Shown here piece by piece: positions 21,561 to 33,900 of a stretch of DNA of 64,000 bases. The position numbers were made by a program, and so were the translations under genes. The notes under the pieces are model-generated. The model searched no databases, was not told the origin of the DNA, and saw nothing but the letters and a program-made list of their open reading frames with translations. The stretch is taken from NCBI GenBank assembly GCA_016858145.1, contig JAEHOE010000009.1, forward strand, positions 744,001 through 808,000. The letters run 5' to 3'. The stretch is from Edaphochlamys debaryana (taxonomy: Eukaryota > Chlorophyta > Chlorophyceae > Chlamydomonadales). Position 1 is the first letter of the stretch, and each line of letters starts with the position of its first letter.

Positions 21561-22682
21561 AATCTCACTTGGTAATTAGAAAGTGGTGGCAGGAGCTGCC
21601 AAAGGAAAAGGAAGCAATCTTGTGGCGTACCATACAGGTGACAGGTGCAAGGGCTGCGCGGAAATCAGCATGGATGTGGATTGCCAGTGGATCGGAGCTG
21701 CCAACGACCATGGCGTAGTGTGGGACTGCCTGGGCTTGGAGGGGGGGGGCGAAGGCAATGGGGGGAAAGGGGTGGAAGACAGACCTGTCCCGGGCGGAGC
21801 GCACGCACGGCAAGGGAAGGTTCGTGATGATCTACTGCCAAGTGTCGGATCGTGAACGGCTCGGTGGTGTGTGATCTAGACTACGCAGCAGGTGCATCTG
21901 TTGGGCTGAGGGCGGGGGCGGGGTGCCCGGTGTGTGCGGGGCTTAAAGGCGGTGGGGAGCGCAGCTTGGCCGTCGCGTGCGTGTCGGGGCTTGCAAGGAC
22001 GGGTGGGGTGTGGACTTCTTGCGGTGTTGTGTACGGTATGAGTGCCTATCATCGGGGTGCAAGGGCAAGCCTCCACAGTTGGGGCGTGGTCAGTAGGCAA
22101 CTCGGAAGGACTCGGACGTCGGAAATACGGCTGGGTGAACCGGGCACAAGGCGCGACGGACTTGCTGGGCAGAGTGCACATACCTGCGTGTACATAGCAG
22201 TCGTGGAGAGGAGGCACACATACGCACACGCAGATGATACCTGCAAATGACTTGCTCGGGGCCTCGGGGAAAGAACAATTATGGGAGGCCACGAGGGGAA
22301 GGGGACACCCATCCACCACCACCCCACCCCCCTCATGGTCACGGGTCGGGATGCCTGCAAGCTCTCTCCTGCTGCCCTCCAGTCCCTGCCAGCATAGTAA
22401 TCGTTCTGGGCAGAGCAGTCCTGCAGCGTTTAGGCAGCCAGCTGGGTGAGTCCACTACGCTCCCCTGCCTGCTCCCACCATGGCACGAACACACCGGTCG
22501 GTGGACACCGTGTCTTGTCACCCACGCGCGTTCACGCGGAATTTTGTTCTACGCACCAGTTACAAGCAAAAGCACATTGGTTCGCTGCACAACGTTCAGC
22601 AATTGCAACCGAGCATTCCGCGCTGACTTCGCACCCCGTGATGTGGCAATGAGCCCCTTGAGATAGTGATACGGTGCTCAGA
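21561..22682. other. Intergenic region
   Basis: The stretch holds the 3' UTR of the MUN-domain gene and the promoter of the OS-9-like gene. No TGTAA signal, repeat or convincing frame was noticed. Confidence 0.4.
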
Positions 22683-25600
22683 ATGGCACGGCGGTGCTCG
22701 CGACGCCAGGCGCAACTCGTCGCGGGCCTGCTGTGCCTCGTCGCGGTCCAGCAGCCGCTTCTTAGTCTAAGCGCTGGACCTGGGATAAACGTGATCACCG
22801 ATGCGGCAAGCTCGTTTGCCTGGCCGGACCCGAGCGAGCCCAAATACGTTGTGGCACTCGATCATGGTGCGTCCTTGCTAACCAGAGTGGACAGCGTGCG
22901 TTATCGTGCCTAGGGCTGGTAGCAAACGGGGCTGGGTAACTGGGGGTGGGCGCTCTCCTTCGGCTCCCGTCCCCCGCCCTATTCCCCTCCGCCCCACCCC
23001 TCCCACCCACGTTGCCTCGTGGCTTCCTCAGCACGGAAGCCTGGGCAAGCAGGCGGCCTCTCCACCCATCTCTCGGCTCCCGCGACGGAGTCTCTCCCCG
23101 ACGCGTCGGAGGAGGAGGAGGAGCTGCCGGAGGGGGTGCGGCGAATGCGAATGACCGCGGCCAATGGCCGCCAGTACATGTGCACGCTGCCCAAAGCCCC
23201 CGCGGTCCCGCCCAGCGCGGACGAGCTTCTAGAAGCGGCCAGCACAGATCCTACAGCCACCAAGACGCCCTTTGAGCTGCTGGAGGCCATGAGTAAGCTC
23301 AGGGCTTGGTTGCCGAGCGGGCTGTGCCGGGCGTGGTTGTTCGGCCATGGTTCCTTGCGGTTGGCGCAGCAGTTGCAGTGTTTGAGAGCGCCAGGCGGCA
23401 GAATGTTGAGCTGGGTGCGCGTGAGCTAGCAAGGGCTTCTCGGCACCTGGCGCCTGAGCCACCACCGGCGGCGTCCGCATCGGGTCTCTTCTGGACCCAG
23501 GGGCGTCGTGGAGGCGGGGAGCAGAAGCCTTCACTCCAGTCAGCAAGCAGCGGTGCAGGCCTTGCCTGCAGGCTCAGCTGCACAGGGGACCTGCTAGGTG
23601 GTCGACTCGGGTCATAACGCACTGGAGACACGGAACCGGGCACGGGGTCACGTGAGAAGGGCCCGCAGCCTCGGGCCATGTCCGCATCCGCCGGCTTGGC
23701 ATCTTGGCCGTTCCCGACCAACCCCTGCACCCTGTCCCCCTCTCCCCCGCGCAGACTCGCTGTGCCTGTACCGGCAGGAGGGGCTGTGGACGTACGAGGT
23801 GTGCTACAAGAAGGGCACCCGACAGTTCCGGCATGTGGGTCGGGGGACTACGGGCTGGGGCGGTGGGGTCCCGCCCGCGCTGGAGCGCACTGCGGCACAC
23901 ACCCCCTTCCTGCATCCCCGGGGGGGGGGGGCGAACTCGCTCTGACCAGCAAGAGGCAACACGTACTGAAGATAGACTGTGTGCAGCCTTGCAGCGCTCA
24001 AGCCGCCGTGCCGCACGCACTCGGGTACTGCCCCTGCACTGCCGAAGCGCTGCCAAACTGAGCCCGTACAACCTGGACTGACGGCCTGCTGCCCTGCGCC
24101 CCACTCTTTTCCTGGGCCTCCCGCAGGACACCAGTGGCCGGGGCGAGGACTTCAGCTGCGGGAAGTGGCCGGGGGAGGAGGTGCAGGACGAGAGCATTCA
24201 GGTGAGCCTGCACCGCAGGGCCAGCGGCCGGATAGGCGAACAGGGTCACCGGTGGTGCGGACAGCCCGGGGGTCAGCGGCTGACAGGGATCCAGGGATCA
24301 GCCATCGACACGGATCAGCTTGGGGCGGTCGTGTGATATGCTTGAGGCCGCGCCGAATGCAGGCAGCTCCGCCGCTGCCTCCAGCCCTTAACGCTTAGGG
24401 CGCCCTCTGCGACATCCCCTCGCGCACCACTTCGCATCCGGCTCCCTACCGCTGCCGCTCACACAACCGTTACCTTCTTCCTCTCCCTCCCCCCACAGGC
24501 CGACTCCAGCTCCACCCCCGTGCCCATCCGCTACGTGTCGCACATCTTCCACGAGGGGGCCAAGTGCGTCCTGACGGGCGCGGCCCGCACCTCCGAGGTA
24601 CGCACGTGGGCCCCCATGCGACAACGTATGGCCGCGACGCCTCTCGGTCAAGTGCAGGGTACTGTGTGCTGTCCGGGATGCCTGGGCCTGGGCCTGGGCC
24701 TGGGCCCGAACCTGGGCCTGGGCCTGGGCCGCAGCTGGGGCCTGGTGCAGCGCCGGCTGGGTGCCGTGTTTCAGCACAGAGGTGCCGATGAGGAGCGCGT
24801 TTCAAAGTATCAGCGACGCCCTCACCCACCCCACGGGGCCCCCTTACTTGCCCACGTGAGCTTATGCCTTCCTCAGCCACCCAAACACGCACCCACCCAC
24901 GCACCCACACGCCCAACCAACCAACCGTCCGACCCCACCAACCACTGACCAACCAACCAACCGACCAACCGCCAGGTCCGGTTCACGTGCATGCCCGACA
25001 CGCCCGACAACACCATCATGTCCATCAAGGAGTTCCCCACCTGCAACTACGTCTTCGTGGTGTCCACGCCCTTCCTCTGCAAGCACCCCGCCTTCAAGCC
25101 GCTGGTAGGCGGGGTGGGGTAGGGCGGGGTGGGGTAGGGCGGGGTGGGGTAGGGCGGGGTGGGGTAGGGCGGGGTGGAGTAGGGCGGGGTTGGGTACGGC
25201 GGGGTTGGGTAGGGCGGGGTGGAGAAGGGCGGGGTGGGGTAGGGCGGGGTGGGGTAGGGCGGGGTGGGGTAGGGCGGGGTGGGGTAGGGCGGGGCGCTCC
25301 GGCGCGTGAGGCTGGGGCACTGGGGCACGGAGCGGGGCCTGGGGTCGCGGGGCCAGGAAGGGCGGTTTGGCATTACCGGCATGACAAGGGGCCTCACGGA
25401 CGCCGGGCAGTCCTGTAGCATCTTTGCCTGGCGCCCTGCAAGAAACTGCATCTGCACTCCTTGCGTTCCCTTCATTCAGACTACCATTATGACCTCGTGC
25501 TTCCCTACCTCTCCACCTTCTCCCCCCCGCAGCCCGAGCAGCACCTCCAGATCCGCTGCGTGCCCATCGCTCTGGAGCCAGAGGCCTCCGTGGGCGCTGA

Positions 25601-25934
25601 AGGGCAAGAGCCGTCGGAAGTTGAAACGTCGCAACACGCGGGCGCGAGCGAGGGCGAGGGCGAGCTGGGGGCAGCACCAGGGTCCGCGCAGGGTGGATCG
25701 GAGTCGTGTGCGGCGGCGGGCGGGGACGGTTCGGGCACGTGCAGTGCGGGGAGCGAGGCGGGGGAGGACGGGGCGGAGGATGGGGACGGAGAGGGGGAGG
25801 GGTATGGGGACGACGATGAGGAGGAGGAGGACGAGGAGGAGGAGCTGGAGTGGGAGGCGGTGGCGGCAGAGGATGCGGCGACGAGAGCGGGAGAAGAGGC
25901 AGCGGTTGGGAAGGAGGAGGAGGAGGATGCTTAA
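22683..25934 (+). CDS. OS-9-like ERAD lectin with MRH domain
   Basis: Seven exons join in phase: 22683-22866, 23032-23292, 23755-23834, 24127-24201, 24499-24597, 24976-25104 and 25533-25934, giving 409 residues. An N-terminal signal peptide (basic MARRCSRRQ, then a hydrophobic stretch to about residue 30) targets the ER. The core is a mannose-6-phosphate-receptor-homology domain: CLYRQEGLWTYEVC (Cys152-Cys165), FSCGKW, YVSHIFHEGAKC, then FTC, FPTCNYVFVVSTPFLCKHPAF and IRC. In OS-9/Yos9 this domain reads trimmed N-glycans on misfolded proteins and hands them to the Hrd1 ubiquitin ligase. The last exon adds about 120 low-complexity, strongly acidic residues and ends EEEEDA without an HDEL-type signal. 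Retention may therefore depend on partner binding. Confidence 0.85.
24675..24735 (+). repeat. GGGCCT hexamer microsatellite
   Basis: About nine imperfect copies of the hexamer CCTGGG lie in intron 5 of the OS-9-like gene. Confidence 0.85.
25105..25291 (+). repeat. 15-bp minisatellite starting at a splice donor
   Basis: About twelve copies of GGCGGGGTGGGGTAG begin with the donor of exon 6 of the OS-9-like gene (CTG then GTAGGCGGGG). Each unit has GTAGGG, a donor-like string. Changes are a few G-to-A and G-to-T steps. Confidence 0.9.
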
Positions 25935-27926
25935 GAGCGATGTGGATGTCCCCGGCTGCCTTGTGGCAGGTGCTCCCTGTCTGCGGTGTAAGACAGTGGA
26001 GAGAGAAGGCCGCGCCCGCGCCACTGCCTACCGTGCCTACCATTCGTACCCTAGAGCTGCGTCGCTGGCCCAGCCGCTATCGGGGTTACGCCTTACGCGT
26101 GATACAAATTACCGTGGCGCCCCAGGCCCCCGGCCCCTCTGGCACGCGCCCCTTGCTTCAACTTCCATGCAGCCTTCGCTGCCCTACAGCCAACGCCAAA
26201 GCCCAGAAGGACAGTCCAGATCAAGTGTCTGCAGCTACCACCAGCAGTCTGTACTTGCCACCAACTCGCATCACACACTTCTCAAGTCTTCAGTCACGTC
26301 TGTCCCAGGTCTGGCCGAGTCCCCGAGTGTCCTGTGCATGCACGGCAGCAGGCAGCCCCAATCCCCCGAAGCGCACGCATCTTGCCCCATCCAACAGTGT
26401 AAGCAGGAAAGTCCTGCGTGGCATCCTAGGAGGCTTTTAACTGCTTACAATGGTTGGTGACAAAGGCTGCTCCCGCCTCATGACCTCCGCCCCTGCTGCC
26501 CCCGTGTGACCACCATCGGCACCATGCCGTGCAGGAGCTTCTCTGACCAGGATGGACCTGGATGGGCAACCTCACTCCTCCCCGTATTCCAGCTCTCCTA
26601 GCGCTAGGTCCCCTCGTCCCCTACCACCCTAACGGGAGCTATGTATGTCCTGATACCATTGGTGGCGACGCAAGCTGTCGCTCGGCTGCCTTGTCCCGCG
26701 CCGCACTAGGCTGTATGTCCACATAGCGCACCCCATGATCAAAGGCAACATGTGCAACCCGGTCTGCCCCCCCGGGGCCGCATTAGGCTCGCAAGAGCAG
26801 GGCTGCGGATAGTTGCCGACCAGTGCACTTGTTGCATTTGCTGGCCTTGCTTTTCGCGTAACTCGTCTCCCGTGTCTCCTTTCCCCCGGGGCCCCATGAG
26901 AGGTTGCTTGCCACGATGGGGCGGCAAGACAACGGCCGGCGCGAGAGTACTCACGCGCCCTTGTCAAGCATGTGGAGGGTCAAGGAGTGGAGGGGGACGC
27001 GCGGTGGAGGAACGGTACCGGTACCCTGTGCGTCATGAGTTCTGGGAGACATGGTGACCCCGCCTCGGCCCGGGGTGGCGGGGACAGGGGTTTTGAGGGA
27101 GATAAGTTTTGTTCTTCAGTCTGCCCGCCACAGCTGCATATCCGCAGTGCGATAGCAGCACCGCTCGCAGCGGACTCGGGGCCGAAGTTCGTGCCATCCG
27201 GTGGGCGCGAGCTCTTGCGACCCCACAGCCGCGCTGAGCCGCGCGCAGGATTCTTTCTGATAACACGACTTAGGTTCAGACCGACGAGTGTCACAGGGAA
27301 TGACGCGGGTTTGGCAACGCCTATTTACAACGCCCAAACCATCACGGATGTAACTGTGTTCAGAGCCACCGAGCAACAACCACAGGCGCAACGAGCAACC
27401 CTCCTTACCATAAATTCAGCGTCAACAATCAAGTGAGTGGAGTATGGAATCTGCGGACGCCAGTTGGCACTTCGGCCCGCTCGCTCCAGAAGTCGTCGCA
27501 AACCCTAGCGGCAGGTATCTTAGCGACAAAACGTGTGCAGGTTGTACATAGCTTGAACCTCTTAGGCGCGTTGCTTCCGCACTCCGCACATGAGCAACTA
27601 AACCCTGGTCAGCCCGACAGGTCGCAGTCCGGACTGGAGTCGCCAGTTCGCCCCTCCCTTTCAACTGCAATTTACCACATAAGGAGGCTGCTTGCTGCGC
27701 TCCACTACGATGGAATGCTGTCGTGCTTTGATTGGTGTGGAATTCGTACGGCCCGGTACTGCAGGTGCAGTGGTGCCCACATAAGGCCGGTGGCCCACAC
27801 TGAACCGGCATCCCAAAACTAAACCTGTAGCACTCAGAGCCTGCCAGGTCTGCGCTGTCACACCGGTCGTCGGGACCGACGCGTGGTCGCTCGCTGGTGG
27901 TCGGGCGTTCCCCATCACCCGCCGCA
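25935..27926. other. Intergenic region between OS-9-like and glycosyltransferase genes
   Basis: TGTAA at 25987-25991, 53 bases after the stop, is a candidate poly(A) signal; a second lies at 26398-26402. The remaining 1.5 kb should include the promoter and 5' UTR of the glycosyltransferase gene. GC content drops compared with the gene bodies. Open frames on both strands have no family features, and no repeat or RNA gene was seen. Confidence 0.45.
25987..25991 (+). terminator. Candidate TGTAA poly(A) signal of the OS-9-like gene
   Basis: TGTAA lies 53 bases after the stop codon. A second copy at 26398 would give a longer 3' UTR. Confidence 0.4.
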
Positions 27927-30900
27927 ATGACTCTCTACCGTGCGGGCACCGCCGCGTCTGCGAGCACGAACACCCTCAGCAGTGGCTCCTCCGACTCTGG
28001 CGACTACTCTCGCGACCCGAGCGGCGACGGCACGCCAACCAAGCTTGATGGGCAGGCCAAGGGCCAAGCCGCCCCTGTCGCCAAAACCTGCAACAGCATT
28101 TACGCTGCGGTCGCTGACCCCGACTTCGTGCGTCGCATGTACACGCGGGAGAGGGCTGCGGCGCCGTGGGTGTTGCGAATCGCGACTGTCTGCCAAGTTC
28201 TCCTCACGGCGGCCGCTATGGTGCTAGTCCTCGTCAACCTCGTGCGCCAAGGCTATATGGATATTTTCTGGGCGATGCTCGCCGGTGTGGTGCTCACGTC
28301 CATCACCCTGGTGACCGTTGGCAGCCCCGTCCTCCCTTTCCTGGGACAGCAGCGTCCGCTTCCAAAGGTCCAGCCGAGCGAGTCAACGCCTGAGAAGCCG
28401 AAAGTAAGGTTGCTCCTGGAACTGTTGACCACTTGATTGCACTTTGTCGGCTTGTGCCGCACCGCCCCGGCCGCTTGTCTATACATTCTACTGTGGTCAT
28501 CCTTGATATGGGCATCATCGCGCTTCTGTGTCGCAGGTGTGGTCGCAACAGCCCGCCATCGACTTTCTGATTCCCTGCTGCAAGGAGCCGACCGACGTCG
28601 TCGTGGTGAGTCTAGATGCAGCAACGCACCGGTCCTGCACAAGGGAAATCGGTCGCTCACTCGTAACTGACAACTGGGAGCGGTCGAGCAACTGTTCAGT
28701 CTGGAGGCGCCTTCCGGCAGCCTTCCTGGCCAATACCACGACCCTCGTCCCAGAATGCCACCAACTTCATTACTCAGGCGCAAGCCTTGGGGGAGCAGGC
28801 CTTGAGCTCTGTCATAACACTCATATGCGCAGAGGACACCGCTCACCCCAGCTAGCCAACCCCCAAACCCCTTCCCGCGCCGCGCCCCCCACGAGGTATA
28901 AATTGGACCGTAGCGTGGTTTGTTCGCAACAGGAAGAGGATGTAAAATATATCATGAATGGCGGTGTCTTCGCATGAGCCCCTTTGCAACACGCACAGGG
29001 GCGGCACGTGCTCCTCAGGGGGGCAGACGTGCGTAACAGCTCACGCAGTTGGCTTAGCAGGCGGGGACAGGGCGGCAGTGCGCGCACGCCGTGTGGGCAG
29101 GGCCAGACACAGGCAGGCAGGCAGCGGCGGGCGGGGGCAAACACAGGCACACACAGAAGCCAAAGCAAGGTGCAATCCAAAGGCGCACATACACGGCCCT
29201 ACACGGCTGGAAAGCGGGGAAAGCGCCGTGGCCACCCAACAGTCCCCAACAGCAACCGCAAACAGTAAACGGCTTTCACAATTGTAGACAAGAAAGGTAG
29301 TCAATTGCTTACGCAATAGCAGCAACTACAATGAGAAACACGCGTGAGCGGGGGCTCCGACGGGTCCCGCGGGGTTGGGGCCGGTGATCCGGTCCGGGGC
29401 GTGCGGAAGCGTCTCTCGCACGCCGGGAACCATAATATGGTCCCAAACGTGCGAAAGCCGCTTAACCCGCAAGACAGCCCGCTAAGCACCCAACAAGCCA
29501 TCATGAATGCTCCCAGGTCGATACGGGGCTGCAATCAAGCGCAGCGGCGGTCGGCTGGTGTGCGCACTGCGCTGGGATGCGGTTTGACTTCTGCGGGCCT
29601 GCCGGGGCGCGAGCCCCTAGCCGACGACGCTGCTATGTGCACACGAGGGCGAAGGATAGTGCGGCTACAAGGGCGTCTGCACCCCCGCGAGCAAGAATCA
29701 TCGTGCTGCAGCGGTGCTCGACTCCTGGCAGCGCGCAAGGTGCAGCAAGCGCTGGCACCAGCAGCATGTAGAGTGCTAGCCTGGCAGCGACTCTAACGCG
29801 ACAGCGTCGCTGCTATTGCGGTCAAACTGTCGTCTGGAGGACGCATCCCCCCGGACTTGGACAGCTTGCGCCCAGAACGGAGCAAGAGTGCATTGCCTAT
29901 ATGCGCTCAACACGCCAAACGTTTCTTGCACCAGTCGGCCAGCCCTTCGGTTGAGGCGCAGACCCGCCCATGCCCATGCACTCGAGTGTACCCGAACGCC
30001 GCTGCGTACCCACAGGTCCCACACCACATGCCCCCTGACAACTCAAGGCATATTACCGTAGGCTATACTGCACTTCCCAGCTCTTATGACAGAAGCCAAC
30101 CATGGCAGATAAGGCGAACTCACCTCCGCGACCACGCGCCCGTGGGCGTCCGAGGCTTCATTCTGCGTTTACCATCGACGCTAATGGAAACACAATCCTT
30201 GCGGAGATGGGGACCACCGGCGGGGTGCAGACAGCAGCGCCCGTAGGCGGAATACCATCCGGACCTCCCGGAGCGCCTACATTGTCAGAAGCAGTAGCAC
30301 AGGACATTACTGCGGCTGGAGAGGACACTCCTCCACCCCCTGGCGACGAGGAGTGGCGGAGCCCGGAGCCCGCAGTCAGCCCGGCACCTCGCGCTGTGGA
30401 GTGGCGCACCGCGTTCACGTGCTGTGCGCCTTGCGGGTGTCCGTCTTTCATGACCCCTGAGCTGGCGGCGTACGTTAACGCCTGCCAGACCATTTGCGGT
30501 GATGACTTGCCCGCTCCCGTGGCCACGACGGCAACGAAGACTGTATACTGCCTCCCCACTGCTAGACCAGTGCGGGAGTTCGTCTTCACCACCTTCAGGA
30601 CCGTGCAGCTCGCGGATGGCCCGCATGTGCTCTCTTGGTGCACTTGCGAGAGCTCCTGTTCCTCGAAAGCACGGCTTTTTGACCGCGATTCGCTGCCTGG
30701 GTGGCCTCGAGCTGCCGTGCTCGAAGAAGCAATGCACGCATGCGTGCACGCCCGGGCGCTCCAGGTGTGAACAATTGTTTGTGGCCTCACGGTTGGGTAC
30801 TGGACTAATGGACTAATCTCACTGATTTTGGCTTCGCAGGTCTGGTGCGGCTGGCGCCGAAGGTCTTTCGAGGAGCTGCACCCGCCCGCGCGGGACTTCC

Positions 30901-33900
30901 AGGCCGGGCCTCCCCCACCACGGCACGAGCTGTCTTTCCCAGGGGCGGATGACCACATGCGCTGCGTATGGGTTGCTGGAGATCCTCTCTCCACCGACGC
31001 AGCTGTTGTCTATCAGCGCAGCGGCATCTTCCGCTGTACGGCATGCTCCGCAGGCAAGGCGTGCCGACACGTACGTCAGCATACCGCCTGCGGGCTCGCA
31101 GGCCATGCCGGCGTGCCTATGGATGCTGCCGACGGCTCTCCAGATGATGACAGCATTGCTGAACTCGACAAACTTATCAGCAGCTTCTTGGACGAGGACG
31201 GGAAACTGAGAGTCACTGCCAAAAGCAGGGTGCGCTTGGGCCTACGGTTCGTGTCGGGGTGGGTCGGGCAGCCTCACCACCCTGCCGCGTCAAGCGCTTG
31301 CTCGGATTCTTACCCCTACCGCGCTTCGTCCACGCTACCTCCCCCAGGCACGCATTCTCGATGGGCTTGTGCATCGTGGTGTCCAGCGTGTTTACCCAGA
31401 GCACTCGTCGTTGTCCTGCGAGCTCCTCCCGCAACCAAAACCTGGCCAGGCCTGCGACAAGTGCAAGGCCCCTTGGGAAGGGGCATCGCGCCACCGCTCA
31501 AACTGCACCGTCTACGGCATGTCTTGGTTTCGTGAAGTGGAGGTTTCCCACCTGAGGTGCAAGACGCCCAACTGCACAGGACGATTGCACTTCGACGGCG
31601 GCGAGATGGGGATACTCAACCTCAACGACACGGACCTGTTCAGCCATGAACTGCTTCAATGGTAAGCATGGAAGCCTCTAGCGACCCCTGGAGCCCACCC
31701 AGCCCTGGGCCCGTCGCCTGGGCCCGTCGCCTGGGCCCGTCGCCGGGACCCGAGCCCCCACGCCTCTCAATCTGAGTCCATTCAGTCCTTTGTTGCTGTG
31801 GCCCGCAGGTATAGCATCCAGCTCGCAACCACCCGAGTTCCGTTCTACTCACTCTGGGTGGCCGTGGTGAAGTCGTACGTGTCGCGTGGCCTGCTTGCGC
31901 CTGGGTCCCCAGAGGAGCTGTACTACGCCAACAAGCGCGCTGTGTAAGCCTGCTTCATTGTCCACTGACAATGTTGGGGCCTGTGCGCAGACTCAACCTT
32001 TTCTTTCGTCCCCACCGCTTTCGTCCCCACAGCTTCCAGGCTGCTTGGCTCAATTACATCGCCTTGCAGGACCTCGACTACACGCCGGCCTTCACGTGCA
32101 GTTGCCCTGGCGGACAGTGTGATGCCGTGATTGCTGACGGCATCATGGTTGGGATGAAGAAGGAGAAGGTGGGTGCGTTCAAGCATGATCCGTTCATCGG
32201 GGGTTGGCCTAATGACAGCGTTTGACACGCAGAGCCACCTGGTGAAGCCGTGGGGGCCCAGCCCCAGCGAGGAAGCTCGGGCGGGCTCGTTGCACAGTGG
32301 CCGCTCTTTGCTTGCCGTCCCTGCTCTCCGATCAACACTCAAGAAGTTGTGCGAGTCGGAGTCTGTCAGGATCTCCACGGATGAGTATGAGCGCTTCTGG
32401 ATGGCACTGGACACGCAGGCTGGGCTCCGCCAGTACCTGGTGGGCAGGGTTGGAGGGCGATGGAGGGAGGGAGCGGCAGCTTAGCTAGGAGAGGAGGGCT
32501 CAGACATTGATTATCACTGTCTTACGAAGGCGAAGTCTTGGCCAACGGCTTCCGCCCCTTCCCCACCCTCACGCCCTTGTGCTGCAGTCCGACTTCAAGT
32601 CGACCACGGTGGACGGGGTATGCATCGACGCGCCAGCTGGTGTGCGACAGCTCTTGCGCGCCATTGCTTCTGAAAGCCCAGTGTGCGCTTTCATCCCATT
32701 CGCCGTCCACACGTGGCTTGAGCGAGCGTTGCAGCCAGAGCAGCCCTTACCTGGGCCAGCAGAGCTCCTTCAGCTGGCGGTGAGGATGTTGCCTGAATCT
32801 TTCCATCTCCCAGTGGTAAACCTGCTCCTAATGAGAGGCCCTTTCCCTCCATCCCCACAGAACGAAGCGCCTTTGCTGAGCAGCTTTGTGATGGAGGAGA
32901 CTGCATGCCGCGGTAGCCGCGGCTCTGGCGGCTCGAGTGGCTTCTTGCACCCAAGAGCCATGGCCCTACTCAGCAAGTTGCTGGAGCTTGCTCGGGCCGC
33001 ATATGACGCTGCCAACCCTGCCGCCTACGGCAAAGCTACAAAGGACAGGGCTGCGCGTGATGCGCAGGCCCACCAGGACCCTGCGCTGTCCGGTAGGATG
33101 AGTGAGGAGCAGGGGCACGGGGCGGCTTTGGCTGTCTACCTGGCACCTCCAATGAAACTGTCCTTCTCCTTGACCCCTCTTCACAGACGCGGGGCCTGAC
33201 CTGGAGTTGCTGGGCCCAGATGCGGAGTTTCTGCGCACTGGCTTCTTTTACCCCTCCATGCCAAGGGTGCGCAGGCTGGGGCGGTACCTGGCTGACTTTA
33301 AGAGCCAATCTACTGGCAGTGCTCGATGCACAAAGTATAAGTACGATGCTAAGAAGTTGACGCCTGGGCTCTTTGTGCTTCACTGTTTGAAGTGTGGCGC
33401 GTGCCTGGGGTTTCACATGATGCGTTCGGCTGAGTCGCCCCAGGCGCTTTTTGAAGTTTTGTACACTCGGTTTCCACGTTGCCCAAAGATCATAGTGTAC
33501 GACAATAACTGCCACGGTCACGCATACTTCCTCAACCGCCAGCCGCGTTGGGCACGTAGCTCGTTATTCCTCATAGATAAGCTGCATTTCGCGGGACACA
33601 GCGGTTGCTGCGGGGCATACAACATAGCGGCTTACCCGGAGCTGTCACAACTAAACTCACAACTTGCTGAGCAGCGAAACGCAAGGCTGGCTTTGCTCAA
33701 GTCCCATTGCGCATTCATGACTCAGCCCATGTTTTTGATATATGTGCGGTATTTTCTGTTTATGAGGGCTCTGCTTGATTGATTATTGAGTGAGCATCCG
33801 GGTTAACACTCACGCGCTGGACCCCCTGCGCCGCTGCGGACCTGGCGGCGGCGACGGCCTGCGCTGGAGTGCGGAGCGCTGGACCCCCTGCGCCGCTGCG

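Noticed and set aside
28886..28905. TATA-like string GGTATAAATTGG
   Set aside because: It lies in the host intron just outside the transposon, with no gene start at the right distance; the transposase start is 1.2 kb away.
29301..30061. Small open frames inside the terminal inverted repeats
   Set aside because: They appear identically in both arms by duplication, have no family features, and are broken in alternative frames.
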